Notes under the pieces: model-generated
Seen by the model: only the letters and a program-made list of their open reading frames with translations
What the model was told of the DNA's origin: nothing
Database searches by the model: none
Assembly: GCA_017643925.1 (NCBI GenBank)
Contig: JAEPML010000027.1
Coordinates: forward strand, 1 to 57,581
DNA from: Roseibium sp.
GTDB lineage: Bacteria; Pseudomonadota; Alphaproteobacteria; Rhizobiales; Stappiaceae
DNA: 57,581 nt
Reading direction: 5' to 3'
Program-made: the position numbers and the translations under genes
Shown here: positions 26,298 to 34,534 of the stretch, in pieces
How positions within the stretch are numbered: position 1 is the stretch's first letter
Layout of the letters: each line of letters opens with the position of its first letter

Positions 26298-27805
26298 TGG
26301 GCGTCCCCCAGCGCTGTTTCCTTTCTCGGTATCTGCAAAAAGAGTGCTTCCGCGCGCTCAAGAACCTCCGCGGGCATGGAGAGTTTTTCGGCAAAGGGCC
26401 GCCGAGTTTCCGCACCCGTCTTGATGGTGGCATCGATGCCGAGTTTGCCACCGAGGCCTTCTCTCGGGCTGGCGAAATCAAGCTGGTCGACTGGAGTTCC
26501 CTCCAGAACGAGCAGATCCCTTTCCGGGTCCGATCGGGTCGCAACGGCCCACATGACGTCGTCCCACGACCTGATATCGATGTCCGGATCAACGACGATG
26601 ACATATTTTGTCATCGAGAACTGAGGCAACAACGACCAGAAGCCCATCATCGCGCGTCGGGCCTGACCGGGATAGGACTTGTCGATCTGGAAGATCGCGA
26701 CGCGGTAGGAACACGTCGCCGGAGGCAGGAACACCTCTCGAATTTCGGGGATCGCCTGGCGCAGAATGGGGGAGAAGATGTCCGTCATGGCTTCTCCGAT
26801 GACGGACGGTTCGTCGGGAGCCCGGCCGGTGAAAGTCGACAGGTAGACCGCATCCTTTCGCCTGCGCATGGTTTTCAGACGAAACACGGGATAGTGCGCA
26901 GCGTCATTGTAGTAACCTGTATGGTCGCCAACGGGACCCTCCAGTTCCGTTTCTCCGGGGTGGACTTCTCCCTCCAGCACAATTTCCGCGCTGGCCGGCA
27001 CATGCAGCGGGATGTTTTTACAGGCAACCAGACGGGATGGTGTGCCGTTGAAGATGCCGGCCAGCGCCAATTCACTGAGATTGCCCGGGGCGGGAATGAC
27101 CGCGGAGAGGAGCGTTGCCGGGTCGCAACCGATCACGATGGCCACCGGCATGATTTCGTTTGCTGCCTGCCATTGGCGGCAATGCTGGGCCCCGCCCCGA
27201 AAGGGCAGCCACCGGATGATCGCACGATCCGGGCCGAGCACCTGGATGCGATAGATGCCGAGATTGTAGGTTCTTGGATCATCCGCACCCGGAGCCCTGG
27301 TGATGACCATGCCCCAGGTGATCAAGGGGGCTGCATCGCCCGGCCAGCAGGTCTGTACCGGCAGTTGGTTCAGATCCGGCGCAACGGTTTCCAGCGACGC
27401 GCCACGCGCACTTTTCTTTGGGCGGGTGTTCATTCCCGCCTTGGCCATGGGAAAGAGCTTGTAGGCCTCCCTCAACGAGGCCGGGGGTTCAGGTGATCGC
27501 AGGGAAGCCAGAAAATTTCCAAGATCCGGAAGATGGTCCGGATGCAGGCCCAATCCATTGGCGACGCGCTTGCGGGTTCCGAAGAGATTGACCAGAAGCG
27601 GTGTCTCGAAACGTGTTTGGTTGCCGCGTATTGGTGTCTCAAGACAAAGTGCCGGACCAGCTTCGGCAATGACCCTTTGATGGAGCGCAGTCGCTTCCAG
27701 CTGGACATCGACAGGGGCGTCAAACCGTTCAAGTTCGTTGTCGGTTTCAAGGTGCGAAAGAAAATCCCGCAGGTTCGGGAAAGCAGGGAGGTCACGGCCA
27801 GTCAT
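26294..27805 (-). CDS. ubiD: UbiD-family 3-octaprenyl-4-hydroxybenzoate decarboxylase
   Basis: 503 residues. Prenyl-FMN-dependent decarboxylase; the ubiquinone pathway enzyme removes the carboxylate from polyprenyl-4-hydroxybenzoate. Family blocks include YNLGIYRIQVLGPDRAIIRW, LPFRGGAQHC, EIVLEGEVHPGETELEGP, GDHTGYYN (substrate/cofactor loop) and VVVDPDIDIRSWDDVMWA. It diverges from ubiT with an FNR/NNR-type box in the gap (27886-27899), about 46 bases from the transcript start predicted by a -41.5 rule. That position suggests the gene is induced without oxygen. Confidence 0.93.
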   Translation of the reverse strand: MTGRDLPAFPNLRDFLSHLETDNELERFDAPVDVQLEATALHQRVIAEAGPALCLETPIRGNQTRFETPLLVNLFGTRKRVANGLGLHPDHLPDLGNFLASLRSPEPPASLREAYKLFPMAKAGMNTRPKKSARGASLETVAPDLNQLPVQTCWPGDAAPLITWGMVITRAPGADDPRTYNLGIYRIQVLGPDRAIIRWLPFRGGAQHCRQWQAANEIMPVAIVIGCDPATLLSAVIPAPGNLSELALAGIFNGTPSRLVACKNIPLHVPASAEIVLEGEVHPGETELEGPVGDHTGYYNDAAHYPVFRLKTMRRRKDAVYLSTFTGRAPDEPSVIGEAMTDIFSPILRQAIPEIREVFLPPATCSYRVAIFQIDKSYPGQARRAMMGFWSLLPQFSMTKYVIVVDPDIDIRSWDDVMWAVATRSDPERDLLVLEGTPVDQLDFASPREGLGGKLGIDATIKTGAETRRPFAEKLSMPAEVLERAEALFLQIPRKETALGDAQ

Positions 27806-27885
27806 GGAACTTTCGAAAGACTTTTAAAACTGGCAGATTTCCGCCATTTCATCTTGCAAACTCGTCAAAACTTTCCCGTGTCTCC

Positions 27886-27899
27886 TTGACCGATATCAA
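27886..27899. promoter_or_regulatory. FNR/NNR-type box between ubiD and ubiT
   Basis: TTGAC-CGAT-ATCAA matches the FNR/NNR-family consensus TTGAT-N4-ATCAA at nine of ten arm positions. A centre at -41.5 would put transcript starts near 27934 (ubiT) and 27851 (ubiD), both well placed before their start codons. One site may therefore serve both directions. Confidence 0.8.
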
Positions 27900-27951
27900 G
27901 TTGGCATGCGCGGACGATGGAATAGCTTGGGGTCCAGAAAGTGAGACCCGC

Positions 27952-28509
27952 ATGCCCAACCAGTCTTCTTCCCTGAACCTTCCTCCTCTCGTTTCATCAC
28001 TGATCGCACCACTTCCCAAGTCCCCGATGGAAATGCTTCTGTCGGCCTTCACCAAGCGGCTGGTTGCCCGACGACCCGAATTGCTCAGGCGGCTCGGTGC
28101 CGTGGTCAAGGTGCCGATTGCAATCGTTCCCGACGATATGCCGCACGCTTTCCTGCTTTCGCTGGACAACGAAAAATCCAGTGTCAGCATTTGCGAAAAG
28201 ACTGAAATTTCGGACGCGCAGGCCGTGGTCAGAGCGCCCTTCCTTGTTCTGTTGGGTCTGCTGGACGGAACCTATGACGGCGATGCCCTGTTCTTTACGC
28301 GGGACCTGCGCATCGAGGGCAAGACGGATTATGTACTTGCTCTTCGAAATACCCTTGAAGAAGCTGATCTTAGCCCGGGAGAGTTCTTCGGATTGTCGGG
28401 TCGTTCTGCGGATTGGGTGAACGGTGTTGGCGCCAGGATGCTCGACAAGGCGAGGTGGCTCGCAGCGCGCACTGGCTCCCAGCCGTCGACACTTGGGCGG
28501 CCCCACTGA
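27952..28509 (+). CDS. ubiT: UbiT-like SCP2-domain ubiquinone biosynthesis accessory protein
   Basis: 185 residues. An SCP2-type lipid-binding fold with the N-terminal LPPLVSSLIAPLPKSPMEMLLSAF segment that is typical of UbiT. UbiT binds the hydrophobic quinone precursors in the O2-independent pathway with UbiU and UbiV. The start is ATG 27952; the open frame reaches back into the FNR/NNR box at 27886, so longer versions are excluded. Its stop (28507-28509) overlaps a possible ATG 28509 of the next frame, and ubiU follows within 24 bases. Confidence 0.88.
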   Translation: MPNQSSSLNLPPLVSSLIAPLPKSPMEMLLSAFTKRLVARRPELLRRLGAVVKVPIAIVPDDMPHAFLLSLDNEKSSVSICEKTEISDAQAVVRAPFLVLLGLLDGTYDGDALFFTRDLRIEGKTDYVLALRNTLEEADLSPGEFFGLSGRSADWVNGVGARMLDKARWLAARTGSQPSTLGRPH

Positions 28510-28532
28510 TGCCGGAAGGTACTACCAAGCGC

Positions 28533-29519
28533 ATGGAACTCGTCTGTCCGGCCGGTACACCGGCGGCTCTTCGCGCTGCCGCGGATGCCGGTGCAGATGC
28601 GATCTATTGCGGATTTGCCAACGAAACCAACGCGCGCAACTTTCCCGGCCTGAATTTCTCGCCGTCAGAACTTGCTGATGGGGTGGCTTATGCCCATGCG
28701 AAAGGGGCCAGGGTTCTGGTTGCGATCAACACTTTCGCCCAGGCTGGACAGATCCACCTTTGGGAAGAGGCTGTAAACGATGCCGCCAGCGCGGGGGCAG
28801 ATGCCGTTATCGCGGCTGACATAGCAGTTCTTCAACATGCAGCGACAAACCACCCGGATCTTCGACTGCATCTGTCGGTTCAGGCGGCCGCGAACACGCC
28901 CGAGGCAATCCGGTTTTACGCCGAGACCTTCGGTGTCAAACGCGTGGTTCTGCCGCGCGTTCTGAGTGTGCCGGAAATTGCGGCCCTCAACCGTGAAATC
29001 GATGTGGAGACGGAAGTCTTCGTATTCGGTGGACTTTGCGTGATGACGGAGGGGCGGTGCGCGTTGTCGTCCTATGCCACCGGCAAATCACCAAACCTGA
29101 CGGGCGTTTGTTCCCCTCCCGACCATGTGGACTACACGGAAGACCCGTCCGGGCGGCTCCAGGCCAGGCTGGGTGGTTTTACCATCGACAGTTTCGAAAG
29201 CGGGCAAGCCGCCGGTTATCCAACCCTTTGCAAGGGTCAGTTTTCCGCGATTGAAAAAACCGGATATCTCTTTGAAGACCCGGTCAGTCTGAATGCCTTT
29301 GAACTGCTTGAAGAGCTTTCGAGCGCCGGGGTCACGGCCCTCAAGATCGAGGGACGCCAGCGCGGCAAGGCCTATATTGCCGGGGTCGTGAAAGCCTTCC
29401 GGCAGGCGGTCGACGGACTTGAAAGCGGCGCGGATGCGCGTCCGGCCATCGCAGCCCTCAAGGCCTTTTCCGAAGGTGGTCAACAGACTGCCGGATCCTA
29501 CAAGAAAACCTGGCGCTGA
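28533..29519 (+). CDS. ubiU: UbiU, U32-family protein of O2-independent hydroxylation
   Basis: 328 residues. Peptidase-U32 fold starting MELVCPAGTPAALRAAADAG, the same start as E. coli UbiU. Candidate iron-sulfur cysteines are in GLCVMTEGRC, TGVCSPP and YPTLCKGQF (four Cys at the UbiU spacing). With UbiV it inserts hydroxyl groups of ubiquinone without O2. The purine-rich GGAAGG fits ATG 28533; a start at 28509 (TGATG with ubiT) would add eight residues. Three bases separate it from ubiV. Confidence 0.93.
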   Translation: MELVCPAGTPAALRAAADAGADAIYCGFANETNARNFPGLNFSPSELADGVAYAHAKGARVLVAINTFAQAGQIHLWEEAVNDAASAGADAVIAADIAVLQHAATNHPDLRLHLSVQAAANTPEAIRFYAETFGVKRVVLPRVLSVPEIAALNREIDVETEVFVFGGLCVMTEGRCALSSYATGKSPNLTGVCSPPDHVDYTEDPSGRLQARLGGFTIDSFESGQAAGYPTLCKGQFSAIEKTGYLFEDPVSLNAFELLEELSSAGVTALKIEGRQRGKAYIAGVVKAFRQAVDGLESGADARPAIAALKAFSEGGQQTAGSYKKTWR

Positions 29520-29522
29520 CCG

Positions 29523-30434
29523 ATGCCGAATTCCTCGTCCATAGAACTCGCCCTCGGACCCTGCCTATTCAACTGGCCGGCCGACCGATTGCTTGCGTTT
29601 TACAAGAAGATTGCCACTGAAGCCCCGATAGACCGGGTCTATCTCGGTGAAGTTGTTTGCGGAAAGCGCATGCCGTTTACAGACAATATCTGGCCGGAGG
29701 CGATTGAAGCTTTGGAGGCTGCTGGCAAGGAGGTCGTCCTGTCGACCCTGGCGCAGCCGGTCAACAAGCGTGAGCGACAAATCCTGCAACAACAGGCCGG
29801 CTATGACATGCCGATTGAAGTCAATGACATGTCCATGGTCCCGGCGCGCAAACAGGGCACCTTTGCAGTTGGGCCCTACCTGAACGTCTACAACGAGGCA
29901 ACCTTGTCATTCCTGGCCCGGCAGGGTGCTCGAACATGGTGTCCACCCGTTGAGCTTTCGCTGGACAGCATCCAGAAAATTGCTGCGCTGGTGCCTGAGG
30001 TGGATCTGGAACTGTTCGCTTTCGGTCGGCTGCCGCTGGCATTGTCATCGCGTTGTTACCATGCCCGTGCCCACGGCCTGCGCAAGGATTCCTGCCAGTT
30101 CATCTGCGAGCAGGATCCGGACGGCATGGACGTCGCGACCTTGGACGGACGGCGGTTCCTGGCGGCCAACGGCATTCAAACCCTGTCCGATGCCTGTCAC
30201 TTTGCCGGCCTTTCCGCCGGACACCTTGCAACGCTCGGGATAAAGCGGCTGCGGCTGTCGCCGCACACGACGGACATGATCGCCGTCAGCCGCTTGTTCA
30301 GGGATTTTCTGGACGGGCACTGCGATGTGGACAAGTTCGAGCAACAGCTCGAAATGCTGAACCTGCCCGGCCCCTTGTGCAACGCCTATCTTCTGGGAGA
30401 CGCGGGATGGAAAAGGATGGCTCTTCCGGCCTAG
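29523..30434 (+). CDS. ubiV: UbiV, U32-family partner of UbiU
   Basis: 303 residues. U32 fold with YLGEVVCGKRMPF near the N-terminus and a C-terminal Cys cluster (SSRCYHARAHGLRKDSCQF then CEQDPDGMDV). Together these give four Cys for a [4Fe-4S] cluster as in E. coli UbiV. It forms a heterodimer with UbiU in the O2-independent ubiquinone pathway, which a denitrifier needs because quinone feeds nitrite, NO and N2O reduction when oxygen is gone. The stop lies 28 bases inside the next gene. Confidence 0.93.
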   Translation: MPNSSSIELALGPCLFNWPADRLLAFYKKIATEAPIDRVYLGEVVCGKRMPFTDNIWPEAIEALEAAGKEVVLSTLAQPVNKRERQILQQQAGYDMPIEVNDMSMVPARKQGTFAVGPYLNVYNEATLSFLARQGARTWCPPVELSLDSIQKIAALVPEVDLELFAFGRLPLALSSRCYHARAHGLRKDSCQFICEQDPDGMDVATLDGRRFLAANGIQTLSDACHFAGLSAGHLATLGIKRLRLSPHTTDMIAVSRLFRDFLDGHCDVDKFEQQLEMLNLPGPLCNAYLLGDAGWKRMALPA

Positions 30435-30796
30435 AAACCGGCGCCGTGTCGGGTCCGACCGACCATGAGCTTCTTGAGCAGATACACAGAGAACTGGCGA
30501 GGCTTGATTTGCCCTGCGCATGCAAGGAAGAACTTGATCGTACCATCGTGGCCATCGAGATGTGGCACGCCCTTAAGACCCGCAGGGAGCTGGTCAGGTC
30601 GATTAAGTCGGACTATGAGCAACTTGTCTCGGGTATCTCGTTCCTCACGGATCTGGGCGAGATTGATCAGATCGATCTGACGCAACAGGACCTGCGGGAT
30701 CACTCGGAAAGCCTCAAGTTCCTAGCAGACATGGCAGACCGCTGCGCGCGCAGTCTCACAAGATTGTCCAGCGAGAAGTTTCCAGAGAATGCCTGA
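30407..30796 (+). CDS. Small helical protein coupled to ubiV
   Basis: 129 residues from ATG 30407, overlapping the ubiV end by 28 bases, which shows it belongs to the ubiTUV operon. The sequence is helical and acidic: ELLEQIHRELARLDLPCACKEELD, then DLTQQDLRDHSESLKFLADMADRCARS. Three Cys (two in CAC) could bind a metal, but there is no recognised motif. No family known to me. It could be an assembly or partner factor of UbiU/UbiV, judging only from coupling. Confidence 0.6.
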   Translation: MEKDGSSGLETGAVSGPTDHELLEQIHRELARLDLPCACKEELDRTIVAIEMWHALKTRRELVRSIKSDYEQLVSGISFLTDLGEIDQIDLTQQDLRDHSESLKFLADMADRCARSLTRLSSEKFPENA

Positions 30797-30828
30797 AAGA
30801 GCGCCAAACTGATCAGCTGTTCTTCGTC

Positions 30829-30842
30829 TTGACCTTCATCAA
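30829..30842 (+). promoter_or_regulatory. FNR/NNR-type box upstream of nnrS
   Basis: TTGAC-CTTC-ATCAA, nine of ten consensus arm positions. With a -41.5 centre the transcript would start near 30877, leaving a 63-base leader to the nnrS ATG at 30940. Confidence 0.8.
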
Positions 30843-30939
30843 GACATTCCTGCGCGGCTCCGGCGAACATGGCTGCAAGCCACTTGTTTGACGGGTTATC
30901 AGCGACCGGTTGTTCGGAATTCATTGACGAGAAAAATCC

Positions 30940-32157
30940 ATGCAAGCGACATCAAAGCGCCGGGAGGGAAAAGCTTCCGTGCGTGTTCCGACTTTCCTGA
31001 CAGCGGGTTTCCGGTTCTATTTCCTTGCAGCCGGCCTCTACGCTGTCTTTGCAATGCTTGCCTGGACCGCCTGGCTTGAAACGCAGCAGCAAGGCGGCAT
31101 TCTGTTTGCGTTTCCCGACGCCATCCTGCCGCACCTGTGGCATGCCCATGAAATGATCTTTGGCTACACGGTAGCGGTCATGGCCGGATTTTTCCTGACC
31201 GCGGTACCGAACTGGACGGGAACGAAGGAGGCAAAAGCGGTTTTTGTCTCCCTCAGCGGTCTTCTCTGGCTGAGCGGACGAATTGCGATCTGGTGGGCAG
31301 GTGTGCTCGATCCGCTCCTGGTTGCAATCATTGATCTCGCCTTTGTGCCTCTTCTGGCCCTGAACATTCTTCCTCGACTTGCGCGTAAGTCCCAGACCCG
31401 CAACCTGGTCTTCCTGTTTCTGCTCTCTGCGCTATTCACGGCAAACCTGCTTGTCCACCTGGAGTGGATCGGCTGGACAACGGCCACGGCTGAAGTTGGC
31501 GTTCGGCTGGGCGTCCTCGTGAGCGCGGCAATGATCGCGATCGTCGGTGGCCGCGTGGTCCCGGCTTTCACACGAAATGCCCTGACACGAGCCGGGCAAA
31601 CAACAAAACTGCCGCAATCGACCCCCTGGCTGGAACGTGCTGGCATCCTGTCTGCGGTGCTGGCCGCGCTCGCCATTCTTTTTCCTGGAGCGACGGCCGG
31701 TTGGGTCTGTCTTCTGGCCGGTGCCATAAACCTCGCAAGGCTGTCCGGCTGGAAGGGATGGCGGACGGTCGGCAGTCCGATTCTCTGGATCCTTCACCTG
31801 GCGTTCTTCCTGCTCGGCACGGGATATCTGGTTTATGGCCTTGCGCTTGTTTTCGGCATCCTCAGTGAAATTGCCGCGCTCCATCTGCTGGCGGTTGGCG
31901 CCATTGGCAGCATGACATTGGCCATGATGACCCGGGCGGCACTCGGTCACAGCGGGCGCCCCCTGAGGGCGCCCATTCCGATTGTCATCGCGTATCTGGG
32001 AGTTGTTTCAGCGGCGATTGTCCGAACATTCGGAACGCTACTATTCGACTATTTTCCGGTCATGATCGGCTCCGGAGCGCTTTGGATCGCAGCGTTCGGC
32101 ATTTATGCCTTCGTGTATTTCCCGATCCTGACAAAACCCAGAAAAACCGCCACTTGA
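30940..32157 (+). CDS. nnrS: NnrS family haem/copper membrane protein
   Basis: 405 residues with about twelve hydrophobic helices. Family blocks: FLTAGFRFYFLAAGLYA, LPHLWHAHEMIFGYTVAVMAGFFLTAVPNWTG (His pairs as probable haem ligands), and SMTLAMMTRAALGHSGRPL. NnrS proteins are induced with denitrification genes and help cells tolerate NO; the chemical activity is not settled. It lies between the ubi and nos genes, with its own FNR/NNR-type box, and nosR follows after 141 bases. Confidence 0.93.
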   Translation: MQATSKRREGKASVRVPTFLTAGFRFYFLAAGLYAVFAMLAWTAWLETQQQGGILFAFPDAILPHLWHAHEMIFGYTVAVMAGFFLTAVPNWTGTKEAKAVFVSLSGLLWLSGRIAIWWAGVLDPLLVAIIDLAFVPLLALNILPRLARKSQTRNLVFLFLLSALFTANLLVHLEWIGWTTATAEVGVRLGVLVSAAMIAIVGGRVVPAFTRNALTRAGQTTKLPQSTPWLERAGILSAVLAALAILFPGATAGWVCLLAGAINLARLSGWKGWRTVGSPILWILHLAFFLLGTGYLVYGLALVFGILSEIAALHLLAVGAIGSMTLAMMTRAALGHSGRPLRAPIPIVIAYLGVVSAAIVRTFGTLLFDYFPVMIGSGALWIAAFGIYAFVYFPILTKPRKTAT

Positions 32158-32218
32158 GACCGCTTTTTTCTGCGGCATACGTTCGCCGTGGCACAGCCTC
32201 AATTGTAATGCTGTCCAC

Positions 32219-32232
32219 TTGACGATCATCAA
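32219..32232 (+). promoter_or_regulatory. FNR/NNR-type box upstream of nosR
   Basis: TTGAC-GATC-ATCAA, nine of ten consensus arm positions, centre 32225.5. A transcript start near 32267 is expected, downstream of a TTG at 32257, so that codon cannot be the nosR start if the promoter is class II. Confidence 0.85.
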
Positions 32233-32298
32233 GGAAGGAAGGCGTCAGGAGGCAGATTGTCGGCACAACGTAAAAGAGAAAGTGCCGGAGCGCTCTAC

Positions 32299-34506
32299 GT
32301 GCGTCCCTTTAAGAAAATATACCGCTTTGTGGCTCTCATGAGCCTTTTCCTGCTGGCCAGCCTGCAGGCGCAATCGCCGCTCGCTGCCGATGCAATGCTT
32401 GTTCGGTTTCTCGACAAGGTCGATGTTGCCGAGCTGGTTCCGGGTGCCGATGCCTTCGGTCCGCTTCAGGAAAACGTCCCCGTCGTGCCTGCGCTCAAGG
32501 GGAGCGAGCGGGTCGGCTGGGTGTTTCTGACCTCTGACTTTGTTTCCACAACGGGGTATTCCGGCAAGCCGATCCACACGCTGGTCGGTGTCGACCAGAA
32601 TGCCGTGATCACGGGTGTGCGCCTGGTCAAGCACTCCGAGCCAATCGTCCTGATAGGCATCCCGGAATCCAAGATCCGGGCCGTGACCGAGGGCTATGCA
32701 GGTCTCGACCTGAAAACGGAAGCCGAGAAGGGTGGTTCTGCGCACGAACTGGACATCATTTCAGGCGCCACGGTCACCATCATGGTGATCGACGATTCCA
32801 TCGTGAGATCCGGTCTGAAGGTTGCCCGGGCGCTCGGATTGGGCGGGCTGGCTCCCGAAATTGCCGACACCGGGCCGCAAAAGGAAATTGACACCGAAAA
32901 GCAGGAAGTCCTGGACTGGATGACGCTGACCGGTGATGGGTCGGTTCGGCGCCTGTCCCTCGACGTGGCCCAGATCAACGAGGCGTTTTCGGCCCAGGGG
33001 GATCCCCGTGCGGTTGCGCGGCCCGAACCCGGCCCGGACACGGATACCTTCATTGATCTTTACATGGCGCTTGCCGATGTCCCCAGCATCGGGCTGTCGC
33101 TTCTGGGTGAAGCCGAATACGGCAATCTGAAGAAGCGGCTGAAAGAAGGCGAACATGCGCTGCTCGTCATGGGACGAGGCCGCTATTCCTTCAAGGGATC
33201 CGGCTATGTGCGCGGTGGCATCTTCGACCGGATCCAGATGATCCAGCATGACATCTCGGCGCGCTTCTTTGACAAGCAGCAATCCCGTGTCGGTGAAATC
33301 GCGGCAGAGGGTGCGCCGGCTTTCACCGAGATGGATCTTTTCATCATTCCGGCTGACATCGGCTTCGATCCGGCGCGGGACTTCAGGCTTCAGTTGCTGG
33401 TCCAGCGCGCGGTCGGTGCGATCGACAAGGTCTTCCTGACCTTTGACCTCGGCTATCAGCTGCCAGACGGCTATCTGAAGACGATCCCGGTCGCAGCAAG
33501 CCCGGTATCGGACCAGGTCGCCAATGGCAATGTTGTCGAGGACAACGTGGTCACAAAGCTCTGGCAACGCATCTGGCAAGGCCGGGTCTTCGATATTTCG
33601 GTGCTTGCTGTCGCAATCGGATTGCTGACGCTGGTCTTCTTCTTCCAGATGCAGGTGACCAAACACGAGCGGTTCACGTTCTGGTTCCGCATCACGTTCC
33701 TGACCTTCACGCTGGTCTGGCTCGGCTGGTACGAAAACGCACAGCTTTCCGTCGTCAACGTACTCGCGTTCTTCTCATCCCTTACCAGCGAGTTCAGCTG
33801 GGACGCCTTCCTGATGGATCCCCTGGTGTTCCTGCTATGGTTCTCTGTTGCTGCAGCACTGCTGTTCTGGGGGCGTGGCGCCTATTGCGGATGGTTGTGC
33901 CCCTTCGGCGCGCTTCAGGAACTGACGAACCGGATCGCCAAGTTCTTCCGGGTTCCCCAGATCGAGGTGCCCTGGGGCCTGCACGAACGGCTGTGGCCGC
34001 TGAAATACATCATCTTCCTCGGTCTGTTCGGACTGTCCCTCTATTCGCTGGACGTTGCCGAACACTATGCAGAGGTCGAACCGTTCAAGACGGCAATCAT
34101 CCTGAAGTTCCAGCGCGCCTGGCCCTTTGTCCTGTTCGCAGTCGCCCTGATTGTTGCCGGCCTGTTCATCGAGCGCTTCTATTGCCGCTACCTGTGCCCG
34201 CTGGGTGCGGCGCTGGCGATTCCTGCGCGCCTGCGCATGTTCGACTGGCTGAAGCGCTACCGCGAGTGCGGCAATCCCTGCCATCGCTGCGCCAAGGAAT
34301 GCATGGTCCAGGCCATTCATCCCGAAGGCAACATCAATCCCAACGAGTGTCTGAACTGCCTGCATTGCCAGGTCCTGTACCAGCACGATCAGAAATGTCC
34401 CGTCTGCATCAAGAAACTTGCAAAGAGGCGCAAGTTCGAAGTGCAGACCGGTCTGCGAAAACCGGAGGCGGGTGCCAAACCGGCAACGCCGGCTCCGGCC
34501 GAATAA
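32299..34506 (+). CDS. nosR: NosR, membrane FMN/iron-sulfur electron donor for N2O reduction
   Basis: 735 residues from GTG 32299. An N-terminal signal (RPFKKIYRFVALMSLFLL) leads to a periplasmic FMN-binding domain with HELDIISGATVT (Thr in SGAT binds FMN covalently). Several membrane helices follow, with two CxxxCP motifs (AYCGWLCPFGALQE and FYCRYLCPLGAAL), and a C-terminal 4Fe-4S region (CGNPCHRCAKEC, CLNCLHCQVLY, CPVCIKK). It passes electrons from quinol towards NosZ. I prefer GTG 32299 to TTG 32257 because the FNR/NNR-type box ends only 24 bases before the TTG. Confidence 0.93.
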   Translation: MRPFKKIYRFVALMSLFLLASLQAQSPLAADAMLVRFLDKVDVAELVPGADAFGPLQENVPVVPALKGSERVGWVFLTSDFVSTTGYSGKPIHTLVGVDQNAVITGVRLVKHSEPIVLIGIPESKIRAVTEGYAGLDLKTEAEKGGSAHELDIISGATVTIMVIDDSIVRSGLKVARALGLGGLAPEIADTGPQKEIDTEKQEVLDWMTLTGDGSVRRLSLDVAQINEAFSAQGDPRAVARPEPGPDTDTFIDLYMALADVPSIGLSLLGEAEYGNLKKRLKEGEHALLVMGRGRYSFKGSGYVRGGIFDRIQMIQHDISARFFDKQQSRVGEIAAEGAPAFTEMDLFIIPADIGFDPARDFRLQLLVQRAVGAIDKVFLTFDLGYQLPDGYLKTIPVAASPVSDQVANGNVVEDNVVTKLWQRIWQGRVFDISVLAVAIGLLTLVFFFQMQVTKHERFTFWFRITFLTFTLVWLGWYENAQLSVVNVLAFFSSLTSEFSWDAFLMDPLVFLLWFSVAAALLFWGRGAYCGWLCPFGALQELTNRIAKFFRVPQIEVPWGLHERLWPLKYIIFLGLFGLSLYSLDVAEHYAEVEPFKTAIILKFQRAWPFVLFAVALIVAGLFIERFYCRYLCPLGAALAIPARLRMFDWLKRYRECGNPCHRCAKECMVQAIHPEGNINPNECLNCLHCQVLYQHDQKCPVCIKKLAKRRKFEVQTGLRKPEAGAKPATPAPAE

Positions 34507-34534
34507 CCTTCAAAAGGCAATAAGGAGAGCAGCC

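Noticed and set aside
30700..30945. 81-codon minus-strand frame between the ubi operon and nnrS
   Set aside because: It begins with TTG (first ATG at 30924 without a ribosome site), contains the FNR/NNR-type box of nnrS, and overlaps the ubi operon end by 97 bases. Its third-base composition is weaker than that of its neighbours.
32257..32298. TTG 32257 as nosR start
   Set aside because: AGGAGG is near, but the FNR/NNR-type box ends only 24 bases upstream, so a -41.5 promoter would start transcription inside the coding region.
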